From Cupriavidus agavae (GTDB taxonomy: Bacteria; Pseudomonadota; Gammaproteobacteria; Burkholderiales; Burkholderiaceae): a stretch of 64,000 nucleotides of DNA. The DNA lies in contig NZ_SGXM01000001.1 in assembly GCF_004217045.1 (NCBI RefSeq), forward strand, positions 186,001 to 250,000, in the 5' to 3' direction. Position 1 is the stretch's first letter. Every line of letters begins with the position of its first letter. Both the position numbers and the translations under genes were made by a program. Below, piece after piece: positions 19,185 to 28,143 of the stretch. The notes beneath the pieces were generated by a model, which worked only from the letters and a program-made list of their open reading frames with translations, did no database searches and was not told the origin of the DNA.

Positions 19185-19391
19185 TTAGTGGGCTTCCTGG
19201 ATATTCGTGGCCTGCTTGCCCTTGGGGCCCTGCACGACCTCGAACACCACCCGCTGGCCTTCCTTCAGCGTCTTGAAACCGGACATCTGGATTGCCGAAA
19301 AGTGCGCAAACAGTTCTTCCTCGCCGTCGTCCGGCTTGATAAAGCCGAAACCCTTGGCGTCATTGAACCATTTGACGATACCGCTAGCCAT
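19185..19391 (-). CDS. Cold-shock domain protein, CspA family (68 aa)
   Basis: Single OB-fold RNA chaperone. RNP1 (KGFGFI, residues 13-18) and RNP2 (ELFAHFSAI region, where LFAHF replaces the common VFVHF) are intact. GGGGGAG precedes the ATG. The promoter match at 19656-19628 predicts a 5' UTR of about 230 nt, in line with the long thermosensing leaders of cold-shock mRNAs, so post-transcriptional control is likely (inference). Confidence 0.95.
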   Translation of the reverse strand: MASGIVKWFNDAKGFGFIKPDDGEEELFAHFSAIQMSGFKTLKEGQRVVFEVVQGPKGKQATNIQEAH

Positions 19392-19627
19392 AAACTCCCC
19401 CAACGAAGTAACTGATTTCAAGCGGGGAAACCGATGGCCAGCCGAAAACCGCCGGCGCCACGCATCGGAAATGCGCGGCGCATCGGGTTTCGCGCGGCCA
19501 TCCATACGCGCAATCCGAAGATCGGCGAAAATGGCGGACCGGCGCCGGTCGTGGGCCTCCCTGCTCACGGAAACATCCGGACGGGCCTGTATGCCTGGCT
19601 CGCGGGCCCATGCCGGATGTGCAATCG

Positions 19628-19656
19628 ATTCTTTCGGTAAAGGCACAGGCTGTCAA
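19628..19656 (-). promoter_or_regulatory. Predicted promoter of the cold-shock gene
   Basis: Minus strand TTGACA (19656-19651), 17-nt spacer, AAGAAT (19633-19628). Predicted start near 19621 yields a long leader before the ATG at 19391. Confidence 0.55.
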
Positions 19657-19866
19657 TCCGGCAGATTCCCCACTGGGCGTGGGGTGTGGCGGGATTGAAA
19701 CGGCCGCAGATGGTACGCTTTGCCGGCGTGGTGCATGGTGTTGGCGTACGTTGGCGGCAGGCCGGCCGGATGCACCGGGAGCGTGCGCGGCGCGCACCTC
19801 TGTGCGTTCGCGCACGCCCGGATATTTCGTAGGTGCGGGGCTTGAATAAGGGCCCAGTTCCCCAAA

Positions 19867-19894
19867 TTGCAGACTTGTGAGTAAGGGTTAGAAT
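19867..19894 (+). promoter_or_regulatory. Predicted clpS promoter, leaderless geometry
   Basis: TTGCAG (19867-19872), 16-nt spacer, TAGAAT (19889-19894). The transcription start should fall at 19901-19902, on or beside the A of the clpS ATG. There is no Shine-Dalgarno between. Confidence 0.55.
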
Positions 19895-19901
19895 AAAAGC
19901 C

Positions 19902-20228
19902 ATGGCGACACGGCTGGCGAACACCCCCCAACGCGAAGCAGGCACTGTCATCGAGCGGAAGGAGCAGCAGCTCAAGCCGCCGGCGATGTACAAGGTGGTC
20001 CTGCTCAATGACGACTACACTCCGATGGAGTTTGTCGTGATGATCCTGCAGCAGTATTTCAGCAGGGACCGGGAAACGGCTACGCAGATCATGCTGACCG
20101 TGCACCGGGAAGGCAAGGGCGTCTGCGGTATCTACACACGGGATATCGCGGCAACCAAGGTCGAGCTTGTATCAACCCATGCGCGGCAGGCGGGCCACCC
20201 GCTGCAGTGCGTGATGGAGGAAGCATGA
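19902..20228 (+). CDS. clpS: ATP-dependent Clp protease adaptor ClpS (108 aa)
   Basis: Binds N-degron substrates and the ClpA N-domain to steer proteolysis by ClpAP. The core [21 protein letters not shown] contains the ND-x-T-P-M-EFV substrate pocket; [16 protein letters not shown] follows. The N-terminal about 28 residues are variable, as usual. The clpA ATG overlaps its stop (ATGA), giving a coupled clpS-clpA operon. The start may be read from a leaderless mRNA. Confidence 0.97.
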   Translation: MATRLANTPQREAGTVIERKEQQLKPPAMYKVVLLNDDYTPMEFVVMILQQYFSRDRETATQIMLTVHREGKGVCGIYTRDIAATKVELVSTHARQAGHPLQCVMEEA

Positions 20229-22522
20229 TTGCGCAAGAATTGGAAGTCAGTCTCCACATGGCCTTCGTCGAGGCGCGCCAGGCGCGCCACGAGTTCATTA
20301 CCGTGGAACACCTTCTGCTGGCGTTGCTCGACAACCCCACCGCAGCCGAGGTGCTGCGAGCGTGCGCGGCCAATATCGAGGACTTGCGCACGAGCCTGAA
20401 GAATTTCATCGCCGACAACACGCCGGTCGTACCGGGCACCGACGAGGTGGACACGCAGCCCACGCTGGGCTTCCAGCGTGTGATCCAGCGCGCCATCATG
20501 CACGTGCAGTCGACCTCGAACGGCAAGAAGGAAGTGACCGGCGCCAACGTGCTGGTGGCCATCTTCGGCGAGAAGGATTCCCACGCGGTGTACTACCTGC
20601 AGCAGCAGGGCGTCACGCGCCTGGACGTGGTCAACTTCATCAGCCACGGTATCCGCAAGGACCAGGCCGAGCCGGCCAAGCACGGCGAGGGCAATCCGGA
20701 AGGCGAGGGCGGCGACGGCAAGGAAAGCCCGCTGGAACAGTACACCCAGAACCTGAACGCGCTGGCCAAGGCCGGCAAGATCGATCCGCTGATCGGCCGC
20801 GACAGCGAAGTCGAGCGCGTGGTGCAGGTGCTGTGCCGCCGGCGCAAGAACAACCCGCTGCTCGTGGGCGAGGCTGGCGTGGGCAAGACCGCCATCGCCG
20901 AGGGGCTGGCGTGGCGCATTACCAAGAACGAAGTGCCCGACATCCTTGAGAAGGCGGTGGTCTACTCGCTGGACATGGGCGCGCTGCTGGCGGGCACCAA
21001 GTACCGCGGCGATTTCGAGCAGCGCCTCAAGGGCGTGCTGAAGTCGCTCAAGGACAATCCGAACGCGATCCTGTTCATCGACGAGATCCATACGCTGATC
21101 GGCGCGGGCGCCGCGTCGGGCGGGACGCTGGACGCCAGCAACCTGCTCAAGCCGGCGCTGTCGTCGGGCCAGCTCAAGTGCGTGGGTGCCACGACGTTCA
21201 CCGAATACCGGGGCATCTTCGAGAAGGACGCCGCGCTGTCGCGCCGCTTCCAGAAGATCGACATCGTCGAGCCGTCGGTGGACCAGACCATCCAGATCCT
21301 GCGCGGCCTGAAGTCGCGCTTCGAGGAGCACCACGGCGTCAAGTACGCGGCGTCGGCGCTGACCGCGGCGGCCGAACTGTCGGCACGCTTCATCACGGAC
21401 CGGCACCTGCCGGACAAGGCGATCGACGTGATCGACGAAGCGGGCGCGGCGCAACGCATCCTGCCGAAGTCGAAGCAGAAGAAGACGATTGGCAAGAACG
21501 AGATCGAGGACATCGTCTCGCGCATCGCACGCATCCCGCCGCAGAGCGTGAACCAGGACGACCGCAGCAAGCTGCAGACGCTGGAGCGCGACCTGAAGTC
21601 GGTGGTGTTCGGCCAGGACCCGGCCATCGAGGCGCTGGCTTCGGCGATCAAGATGTCGCGGGCCGGCCTCGGCAAGACCGACAAGCCGATCGGCTCGTTC
21701 CTGTTCTCGGGCCCCACGGGCGTGGGCAAGACCGAAGTGGCCAAGCAGCTCGCGTTCATCATGGGCATCGAACTGCTGCGCTTCGACATGTCCGAATACA
21801 TGGAGCGCCATGCGGTGAGCCGGCTGATCGGCGCGCCGCCGGGCTATGTCGGTTTCGACCAGGGCGGCCTGCTGACCGAGGCCGTCACCAAGAAGCCGCA
21901 CTGCGTGCTGTTGCTCGATGAGATCGAAAAGGCACATCCGGACATCTTCAACATCCTGCTGCAGGTCATGGACCATGGCTCGCTGACCGATAACAACGGC
22001 CGGCGCGCGGATTTCCGCAACGTGATCATCATCATGACCACGAACGCGGGTGCGGAGACCATGAACCGGGCGACCATCGGCTTCACGACGGCGCGCGAGC
22101 AGGGCGACGAGATGGCGGACATCAAGCGGATGTTCACGCCGGAGTTCCGCAACCGCCTGGATGCGACGATCAGCTTCCGTGCGCTGGACGAGGAAATCAT
22201 CCTGCGCGTGGTGGACAAGTTCCTGATGCAGCTCGAAGAGCAGCTGCACGAGAAGAAGGTGGAAGCCAGCTTCTCGGAAAAGCTGCGCAAGTATCTGGCG
22301 AAGAAGGGCTTCGACCCGCTGATGGGCGCGCGGCCGATGCAGCGCCTGATCCAGGACATGATCCGCAAGGCGCTGGCCGACGAACTGCTGTTCGGCAAGC
22401 TGGTGACCGGCGGTCGCGTGGCCGTGGATCTGGACGCCGAGGATCAGATCAAGCTGACCTTCTCCGAAGGCGATCCGGAGCCGCCCGATACGGGCGAGAC
22501 CGAGGAGCGCGCCGAGGTCTGA
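20225..22522 (+). CDS. clpA: ATP-dependent Clp protease ATP-binding subunit ClpA (765 aa)
   Basis: AAA+ unfoldase of the ClpAP protease. N-domain with two Clp-N repeats ([31 protein letters not shown]..) up to about residue 140, a basic/acidic linker, then D1 with Walker [15 protein letters not shown] and D2 with Walker [15 protein letters not shown]. Lacks the middle coiled-coil of ClpB. The ATG at 20225 overlaps clpS. A strong terminator follows at 22556. Confidence 0.98.
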   Translation: MIAQELEVSLHMAFVEARQARHEFITVEHLLLALLDNPTAAEVLRACAANIEDLRTSLKNFIADNTPVVPGTDEVDTQPTLGFQRVIQRAIMHVQSTSNGKKEVTGANVLVAIFGEKDSHAVYYLQQQGVTRLDVVNFISHGIRKDQAEPAKHGEGNPEGEGGDGKESPLEQYTQNLNALAKAGKIDPLIGRDSEVERVVQVLCRRRKNNPLLVGEAGVGKTAIAEGLAWRITKNEVPDILEKAVVYSLDMGALLAGTKYRGDFEQRLKGVLKSLKDNPNAILFIDEIHTLIGAGAASGGTLDASNLLKPALSSGQLKCVGATTFTEYRGIFEKDAALSRRFQKIDIVEPSVDQTIQILRGLKSRFEEHHGVKYAASALTAAAELSARFITDRHLPDKAIDVIDEAGAAQRILPKSKQKKTIGKNEIEDIVSRIARIPPQSVNQDDRSKLQTLERDLKSVVFGQDPAIEALASAIKMSRAGLGKTDKPIGSFLFSGPTGVGKTEVAKQLAFIMGIELLRFDMSEYMERHAVSRLIGAPPGYVGFDQGGLLTEAVTKKPHCVLLLDEIEKAHPDIFNILLQVMDHGSLTDNNGRRADFRNVIIIMTTNAGAETMNRATIGFTTAREQGDEMADIKRMFTPEFRNRLDATISFRALDEEIILRVVDKFLMQLEEQLHEKKVEASFSEKLRKYLAKKGFDPLMGARPMQRLIQDMIRKALADELLFGKLVTGGRVAVDLDAEDQIKLTFSEGDPEPPDTGETEERAEV

Positions 22523-22555
22523 AGCACGGACCGGAGCGGGTAGCGAGCGCCAATG

Positions 22556-22584
22556 ACGGCCGGGTTTGTCCCGGCCGTTTTTTC
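22556..22584 (+). terminator. Intrinsic terminator after clpSA
   Basis: Stem ACGGCCGGG/CCCGGCCGT, loop TTTGT, followed by TTTTTT, 34 nt past the clpA stop. Confidence 0.9.
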
Positions 22585-22733
22585 GTCCGGCGACTGCCGA
22601 TTGTTCCAGTTTCTGGGCGATCAGCGATGGAGGCCGGGCAGCCTGGGCGATCATCGGGCAAAATACCGGGTGGCGGCATGCCGCCCTTTTCTTTTCTGCC
22701 CCGCGGCCCCCGGCCGTCTAGCCCGAGTTTGCG

Positions 22734-23738
22734 ATGTCCTCTCCCGACCGCATGCGGTTGCGCCGCCTGCTGCTGAAATCCCTGCCGATGGGCGCCATGC
22801 CCGTAGCGGCGCTGTCCGGTCTCGCCCAGGCCGCCGAACATGGCGCCAGCTCCCGGCCGATTTCGCTGGTACTGCCGTTCCCGCCGGGCGGCAGCGTCGA
22901 CATCGTGGCGCGGCAACTGCAGCCCGGCCTCAAGGCCGCGCTGGGCCAGACCGTGGTGGTAGACAACAAGCCGGGCGCCGGCGGGCTGATCGCCAGCAGC
23001 AACGTGGCCCGGGCCAAGCCGGACGGCACCACGCTGCTGATGGCGTTCGATACCCACGCCATCAACCCGTTCGCGTACAAGAACCTGCCGTACGATACGT
23101 TCAGGGACTTCACGCCAATCAGCCAGCTGGTGCGCTTTCCGCTCGTTATTGCCGCGAACCCAGCTGTATCGGCATCTAACGTGCGCGAACTGGTGGAACT
23201 GGCGAAGTCGAATCCGAATGGCGTGCGGTACGCCTCGTCGGGCATTGGCAGTCTGAACCAGCTGGCCGCCGAGGCGCTCGGCACCGAGGCTGGCGTGAAA
23301 TTCCTCCACGTGCCCTACAAGGGCGGTGGCCCGGCCGTGCAGGCGGTGTTGTCGGGCGAGGTTGACGTGTTCTTCAGCAGCTACGCGGCCGTGCAGGCCC
23401 ATGTGGCCGCCAAGACGATCAAGGTGCTCGGCGTGACCGGCACGAACCGTATCAAGCAGCTTCCGCAGGTGCCGACCGTGGCCGAGCAGGGTTTCAAGGG
23501 CTTCGAGGCGTATTCGTGGATCGGGGTCTTCGGCCCGGCCAACCTGCCCGCGGACCAGGTCACGCGGCTGCACGACGCGTTTGCCGCGTCGATCAGGCAG
23601 CCGAAGGTGGTGGAGGCGCTGACCGCACAGGGCTTCGAGATCGCCGTGGGCACGCCGGCCGAACTGGGCCAACTGGTGCGCCGCGAGCATGACAAGTGGC
23701 AGGCCGTGGCCCGCAAGGCCAATATCCAGTTCGAATGA
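22734..23738 (+). CDS. Bug/TctC-family tripartite tricarboxylate transporter substrate-binding protein (334 aa)
   Basis: Periplasmic binding protein of the large Bug family that is expanded in Burkholderiales. A Tat-like/Sec signal region with RLRRLLLKSLP and a hydrophobic stretch ends near AQA. The conserved PFPPGGSVDIVARQL, NKPGAGG and FLHVPYKGGGPAVQAVLSGEVD motifs are present. No membrane partners (TctA/TctB) are nearby, as is common for orphan Bug proteins. Ligand unknown. The downstream VOC gene overlaps its stop by 4 nt, suggesting a shared pathway. Confidence 0.92.
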   Translation: MSSPDRMRLRRLLLKSLPMGAMPVAALSGLAQAAEHGASSRPISLVLPFPPGGSVDIVARQLQPGLKAALGQTVVVDNKPGAGGLIASSNVARAKPDGTTLLMAFDTHAINPFAYKNLPYDTFRDFTPISQLVRFPLVIAANPAVSASNVRELVELAKSNPNGVRYASSGIGSLNQLAAEALGTEAGVKFLHVPYKGGGPAVQAVLSGEVDVFFSSYAAVQAHVAAKTIKVLGVTGTNRIKQLPQVPTVAEQGFKGFEAYSWIGVFGPANLPADQVTRLHDAFAASIRQPKVVEALTAQGFEIAVGTPAELGQLVRREHDKWQAVARKANIQFE

Positions 23739-24589
23739 GCGGGGCGGCCTTGCAAGTGTCCGAACCATTCGACCACGCCGTCATCGTCTGCAACGATCTC
23801 GATGCCGCCGTGGCCCGCTGGCAGGCGCTGGGCTTCACGCTGACGCCGCGCGGCTTCCACACGCTGGGGTCGCAGAACCACTGCATCATGCTGGCGCGCG
23901 ACTATCTGGAACTGCTCCACGTCACCGCGCCAAGCCCGAGCCGCCAGTATTACTGGGACGCCCAGCAGCGCGGCGATGGCTGCGCGGCGATGTCGTGCAA
24001 GAGCCGCGACGCGTTTGCTACCGCCGACCGGCTGCGGGCGGCGGGTTTCCAGCCGTCCGACCCGATCGAATTCTCGCGTCCCGTGCGTCTCGACGACGGC
24101 AGCGAGCATCCCGCCACGTTCCGCGTGACGGCGCTCGACAACGCGCCGGGCGCCCGCTACTTCGTCTGTGAACACCGTACCCCGGAACTGCTGTGGCGGC
24201 CCGAGTGGACGGCCCACGCCAATGGCGCCACGGCGATTGCCGCGACGTATCTGGTAGTGGAAGCCGGCGAGGTGGCGCGCACGGCGAATGCCTACGCGAC
24301 GCTGACCGGCGGCGCGATGACCCACGTTTCTGGCGAAATGGCGATGCTTGATATCGCCGGGGCTTCGTTTGTGGTCACGGCACCCCAGGCGCTGGCCGAT
24401 GCGGCTGACGTGCCGGGGCTGCACGCGACGGCGGGTTACGCGGCGATTCGGCTGATGACGGACGATCTGGAGCGGGCTCGGACGCACTGGCGTGCGAACG
24501 GCGTGCGGCCGGAGGATGTGTCGGCGACGGTGTCGGTGATTCCGGGGGAGCACGCCAACGGCGTGACGCTGGTTTTCGAACAGCGCTGA
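23735..24589 (+). CDS. VOC/glyoxalase-like domain protein (284 aa)
   Basis: Two tandem beta-alpha-beta-beta-beta units typical of the vicinal oxygen chelate fold: FDHAVIVCNDLDAAVARWQALGF near the N-terminus with an early metal-ligand His, and a second, weaker unit from about residue 160. It resembles the glyoxalase-like domain found in fused or stand-alone form in catabolic gene clusters. The substrate is unknown. The ATG overlaps the Bug-protein TGA (ATGA), so the two are one operon. Hairpin repeat copy 2 follows 25 nt downstream. Confidence 0.82.
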   Translation: MSGAALQVSEPFDHAVIVCNDLDAAVARWQALGFTLTPRGFHTLGSQNHCIMLARDYLELLHVTAPSPSRQYYWDAQQRGDGCAAMSCKSRDAFATADRLRAAGFQPSDPIEFSRPVRLDDGSEHPATFRVTALDNAPGARYFVCEHRTPELLWRPEWTAHANGATAIAATYLVVEAGEVARTANAYATLTGGAMTHVSGEMAMLDIAGASFVVTAPQALADAADVPGLHATAGYAAIRLMTDDLERARTHWRANGVRPEDVSATVSVIPGEHANGVTLVFEQR

Positions 24590-24613
24590 GTCTCACCCAT
24601 ATCCCATTGTTTT

Positions 24614-24644
24614 CTCCCCTCTCCCGCATGGCGGGAGAGGGGAG
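24614..24644. repeat. CTCTCCC/GGGAGAG hairpin repeat, copy 2
   Basis: Perfect 14-bp arms CTCCCCTCTCCCGC/GCGGGAGAGGGGAG with loop ATG, between the convergent ends of the VOC gene and dut. Confidence 0.9.
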
Positions 24645-24666
24645 CATCACATCAGCGGGAAGAAAC

Positions 24667-25164
24667 TTAACCCGCCTTCACATGCGCCACGCCCGTGGAC
24701 CCAAATCCACCGGCACCACGCACCGAATCCTCGGAAAATTCCTCTACCGTCGTGAATACCGGCCGCAGCACGGGCACGAACATCATCTGGGCGATGCGTT
24801 CGCCGGGCTGGATGACGATGGGCTCGGTGCCGGGCGCGTTGCGGTTCCACACGCTGACCATGATCTGGCCCTGGTAGTCGGCATCGATCACGCCGATCGA
24901 GTTGCCGAGCACGAGGCCCTTCTTGTGGCCCAGGCCCGAGCGCGGCACGATGGTCGCGCACATGTACGGATTGCCCATGTGCACGGCGATGCCGGCCGGC
25001 ACCAGTTGGGCGGCGGTACCGGGGGCGATGGTCAGCGGGCCGTCCACGCAGGCGTGGAGATCGATGGCCGCGGCCATGTCGCTCTGGTAGGCGGGCAGGC
25101 CCCAGTCATTGAGGCGGGCGTCGAGAACCTTGATTTCGACGGTGGGGTTGGCGGTGACGGTCAT
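24667..25164 (-). CDS. dut: Deoxyuridine 5'-triphosphate nucleotidohydrolase (165 aa)
   Basis: Homotrimeric dUTPase producing dUMP and limiting uracil in DNA. Motifs 1-5 are recognisable: SDMAAAIDLHA, VPRSGLG, NSIGVIDADYQGQI, ERIAQMMFVP and the C-terminal RGAGGFGSTG lid. Start MTVTANPTVEIKVLD at 25164; an upstream Met adds 38 residues with no family support. Probably last gene of the minus-strand run from coaBC. Confidence 0.97.
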   Translation of the reverse strand: MTVTANPTVEIKVLDARLNDWGLPAYQSDMAAAIDLHACVDGPLTIAPGTAAQLVPAGIAVHMGNPYMCATIVPRSGLGHKKGLVLGNSIGVIDADYQGQIMVSVWNRNAPGTEPIVIQPGERIAQMMFVPVLRPVFTTVEEFSEDSVRGAGGFGSTGVAHVKAG

Positions 25165-25219
25165 GAGTGCGGATTCCTGCGGACGAAGGCGGCATGATAC
25201 CGCGCCCGGCCCGCCGATC

Positions 25220-26251
25220 TCAGGCACCCAGTTCGAATGCCTCGGCCAGCAGCTCGTAGGTGCGCCGGCGCGCGGCATACGACGCGGCCACGCTCAGCAC
25301 CACCAGTTCGTCGGCGGCAAAGCGGTCGCGCAGCGCCAGCATGCGCTCGGCCACGTGGTCCGGCGTGCCGCAGATCGTGCGCGGACGTTCGCGCTCGATG
25401 ATCAGCCGGTCACGCTCGGTGGGCGTGTAGCTGTCCGCCTGCGCCAGCGACGGGATCGGCGCGTTGACGCCGTAGGCCATCTGCAGCCGGCGGATATCGA
25501 CGGCCCGCTCCAGCGCGGCCGCCTCGGCCCCGGTATCGGCGCAGATCACGAAGATCGCGGCGGCGCTGTAGGGCTGCTCGTGATAGCCGGGCTCGAAATC
25601 CTGCCGGTACTGCTGCGCCACGGCGTGGCCGCCGTGGGCGTTGATGAAGTGCGCGAACGCGAAGCGCAGGCCCATCCGGGCCGCCAGCGCACCGCCGAAA
25701 TCGCTCGATCCCAGTACCCACAGCTCCGGGTGGGTGTCGATGGCCGGCTGCAGCAGCACGCCTTCGGCCAGGTGGTCGGCCGGCACCTCTCCACGTAGCA
25801 AAAACGCCAGATCCTGGACCTGCTGCGGAAACTGGTCGCCCCGGTTGTACTGGCCCATGGCCACGGCCTGCGCGGTGCGCATGTCGCCGCCGGGCGCGCG
25901 GCCCACGCCAAGGTCGATCCGGTTCGGGAACAGCGCTTCGAGCATGCGGAACTGCTCGGCCACCTTGAACGGGCTGTAGTAGGGCAGCATCACGCCGCCC
26001 GAGCCCAGCCGGATCCGTTTTGTCACGCTGCCCAGGCGGGCCAGCATGACTTCGGGCGCCGGGTTGCAGACGCCTTGCAGGCCGTGGTGTTCGGCGCACC
26101 AGTAACGGGTGTAGCCGAGGTCGTCGGCCATCTGGGCCAGTTCGACGGTGGCGGCCAGCGCGTCGCGTGCGGTATGGCCGTGGATGACCGGGCTCTGGTC
26201 GAGCACGGACAGGCGCAGCCTGGGGCGGTGGGGGGTCTCGGCAGGGCTCAT
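25220..26251 (-). CDS. LLM-class flavin-dependent oxidoreductase (343 aa)
   Basis: Bacterial-luciferase-like TIM barrel. SVLDQSPV at the start, YWCAEHHGLQGVCNPAPEVM and RIDLGVGRAPGGD place it in the YhbW-like subgroup of single-component oxidoreductases with FMN. Substrate unknown. It sits 21 nt downstream of coaBC and 55 nt upstream of dut on the same strand. Confidence 0.9.
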   Translation of the reverse strand: MSPAETPHRPRLRLSVLDQSPVIHGHTARDALAATVELAQMADDLGYTRYWCAEHHGLQGVCNPAPEVMLARLGSVTKRIRLGSGGVMLPYYSPFKVAEQFRMLEALFPNRIDLGVGRAPGGDMRTAQAVAMGQYNRGDQFPQQVQDLAFLLRGEVPADHLAEGVLLQPAIDTHPELWVLGSSDFGGALAARMGLRFAFAHFINAHGGHAVAQQYRQDFEPGYHEQPYSAAAIFVICADTGAEAAALERAVDIRRLQMAYGVNAPIPSLAQADSYTPTERDRLIIERERPRTICGTPDHVAERMLALRDRFAADELVVLSVAASYAARRRTYELLAEAFELGA

Positions 26252-26272
26252 GATGGATGGGTTCGGACGGTC

Positions 26273-27472
26273 TCAGACAGGCTTGCGCGGCAGGCGCTGG
26301 CCGATGGCACCCACCAGTTCGCGCGCCAGCGACAGCTTGTCGGCGCGCGGCAGCCGCGTCATGCCGTTGGCATCGAACAGCACGATCTCGTTGTCATCGA
26401 GCCCGAACGTGTGGTGGCCGATGTTGCCCACCAGCAGCGGCACGCCCTTGCGCTGGCGCTTCTGCTCGCCGTACTGCTCCAGGTTCTCGCTCTCGGCCGC
26501 GAAGCCCACGCAGTAGGGCGCATCGGCGCGGGCGGCCACGGCGGCCAGGATGTCGGGGTTCTGCACGAACGCCAGCGTCGGCGTATCGGAATCGTTGGCC
26601 TTCTTGAGCTTCTGCTGCGCGACTTCCGCCGGCCGCCAGTCGGCCACGGCGGCCACGGCCACGAAGACATCGACATCACGAAGCTGGGCCATCACGGCGT
26701 CGTGCATCTGCTGGGCGCTGCGCACGTCGGTGCGCGCCACGCCGCGCGGGGTGGGCAGCGCGGTGGGGCCAGCCACCAGCCGCACGTCGGCGCCCGCTTC
26801 ACGCGCGGCGCGGGCAATCGAGAACCCCATCTTGCCCGACGAGAGATTGGTGATGCCCCGTACCGGGTCGATCGCCTCGAAGGTCGGGCCGGCAGTTATC
26901 AGTACGCGCTTGCCGGCCAGCGGCTTGGGCTGGAAGAACGCGATCAGGTCTTCGACGAGTTCCTCGGGTTCGAGCATGCGCCCGTCGCCGATCTCGCCGC
27001 ACGCCTGGTCGCCGGTGCCCGGACCCAGGATCGCCACGCCATCGGCGCGCAGTTGCGCCGCGTTGCGCTGGGTGGGTGCCGCCGCCCACATCTGGCGGTT
27101 CATCGCCGGCGCCACCAGCAGCGGGCATTCGCGGGCGATGCAGAGCGTGGTCAGCAGGTCGTCGCAGAGGCCGTTGGCGAGCTTGGCCAGGAAATCGGTG
27201 GAAGCCGGGGCGATCAGGATGGCGTCGGCCTCGCGCGAGAGGTCGATATGCGCCATGTTGTTGTCCACGCGCGCATCCCATTGCGAGAGGTACACCGGCC
27301 GCCCGGACAGCGCCTGCATCGTGACCGGCGTAATGAAATGCGTCGCCGCCTCGGTCATGGCCACCTGCACGGTGGCACCGGCCTTGGTCAGCAGCCGGAC
27401 CAGCTCGGCCGACTTGTAGCAGGCAATGCCGCCAGTCAGGCCAAGGACGATGTGCTTGCCGCGCAGATCCAT
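26273..27472 (-). CDS. coaBC: Bifunctional phosphopantothenoylcysteine decarboxylase / phosphopantothenate-cysteine ligase (399 aa)
   Basis: Second and third steps from phosphopantothenate to coenzyme A. The N-terminal CoaC flavoprotein domain (GLTGGIACYKSAELVRLL, the PAMN-type motif in VAPAMNRQMW, and the active-site Cys in the GTGDQACGEIGDGRM loop) spans about residues 1-185. The C-terminal CoaB domain starts at RVLITAGPTFEAIDPVRGITN and runs to the end, with SSGKMGFSIA. Fusion and length are normal. lspA lies 134 bp upstream, separated by hairpin repeat copy 3. Confidence 0.97.
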   Translation of the reverse strand: MDLRGKHIVLGLTGGIACYKSAELVRLLTKAGATVQVAMTEAATHFITPVTMQALSGRPVYLSQWDARVDNNMAHIDLSREADAILIAPASTDFLAKLANGLCDDLLTTLCIARECPLLVAPAMNRQMWAAAPTQRNAAQLRADGVAILGPGTGDQACGEIGDGRMLEPEELVEDLIAFFQPKPLAGKRVLITAGPTFEAIDPVRGITNLSSGKMGFSIARAAREAGADVRLVAGPTALPTPRGVARTDVRSAQQMHDAVMAQLRDVDVFVAVAAVADWRPAEVAQQKLKKANDSDTPTLAFVQNPDILAAVAARADAPYCVGFAAESENLEQYGEQKRQRKGVPLLVGNIGHHTFGLDDNEIVLFDANGMTRLPRADKLSLARELVGAIGQRLPRKPV

Positions 27473-27553
27473 GGGGAAGGGCTCTTCAGAAATCGGGGGT
27501 TCCGCATGATACCGCTGGCGGGGGAGGTGTGCTGGGGGGGCGGGTTGGTTTTG

Positions 27554-27583
27554 CTCCCCTCTCCCGCGCGCGGGAGAGGGGAG
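27554..27583. repeat. CTCTCCC/GGGAGAG hairpin repeat, copy 3
   Basis: 13-bp arms CTCCCCTCTCCCG/CGGGAGAGGGGAG with a CGCG centre, between lspA and coaBC, which lie on the same strand. It could end or attenuate the ribF-ileS-lspA transcript. Confidence 0.9.
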
Positions 27584-27606
27584 AACACTGTCAGCGGAGG
27601 CGAGGC

Positions 27607-28143
27607 TTAGTGCCGCCTCACCCGCCGCAACTCATCCACGATCAGCAGCACCGCGCCTACCGTGATCGCGCAGTCCGCCACATTGAAAGCCGGGAAGTGC
27701 ATGTTGCGCAGATGAAAATCCAGGAAGTCGATCACGTGGCCGTGGAGGATGCGGTCGATCACGTTGCCGATGGCGCCGCCGAGGATCAGCGACACCGCCA
27801 GGCAGAACATCTTCTGGCCCGTGTGGCGGTACAGCAGCCAGACGATGAAGGCGCCCACCACCACGGCCAGCAGCGTGAAGAACCAGCGCTGCCAGCCGCC
27901 CGCGTCAGCCAGGAAGCTGAACGCGGCGCCCTTGTTGTAGACCAGTACCAGGTTGAAGAAGCTCGTGACCGGGCGCGACTCGCCGTAGGTGAACGAGCGC
28001 GAGATCACGACCTTGAAGAACTGGTCGAGCAGCACCACCAGCGCGGCAAACGCCATCCACAGCAGCGGGGTGACGTTGGTGCTGCCCTTCTTCTTGCTGC
28101 GCGCCGGGGCCGGCCGCGTGGAACGGGTGGAAGACGATGCCAT
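27607..28143 (-). CDS. lspA: Lipoprotein signal peptidase (178 aa)
   Basis: Inner-membrane aspartyl protease that cleaves prolipoproteins at the lipobox. Four hydrophobic segments; the two catalytic Asp lie in [18 protein letters not shown] and [11 protein letters not shown]. The N-terminus has a basic Ser/Thr-rich extension of about 25 residues before the first membrane helix. Its ATG overlaps the ileS stop by 1 nt (TGATG). The liv operon's binding protein in this window is a likely substrate. Confidence 0.97.
   Translation of the reverse strand: MASSSTRSTRPAPARSKKKGSTNVTPLLWMAFAALVVLLDQFFKVVISRSFTYGESRPVTSFFNLVLVYNKGAAFSFLADAGGWQRWFFTLLAVVVGAFIVWLLYRHTGQKMFCLAVSLILGGAIGNVIDRILHGHVIDFLDFHLRNMHFPAFNVADCAITVGAVLLIVDELRRVRRH

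Larger units (their letters stand above)
19392..19901. other. cspA-clpS divergent intergenic region
   Basis: This 510-bp gap contains the probable 230-nt cspA leader (19392-19621), the cspA promoter, and the clpS promoter at 19867-19894. Short open frames on both strands (up to about 80 codons) show no recognisable protein and no ribosome sites, and I do not call them. Confidence 0.55.

Noticed and set aside
19434-19850. Small ORFs of 60-150 codons between cspA and clpS
   Set aside because: They overlap the probable cspA leader and promoter on both strands and show no family features.
20132-22654. 840-codon open frame antisense to clpA, and similar long minus-strand frames at 9092-11227, 32151-34562, 38846-41188 and 60487-62586
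   Set aside because: They mirror well-identified genes in high-GC DNA, have His/Arg/Gly-rich nonsense composition and no recognisable domains or starts.
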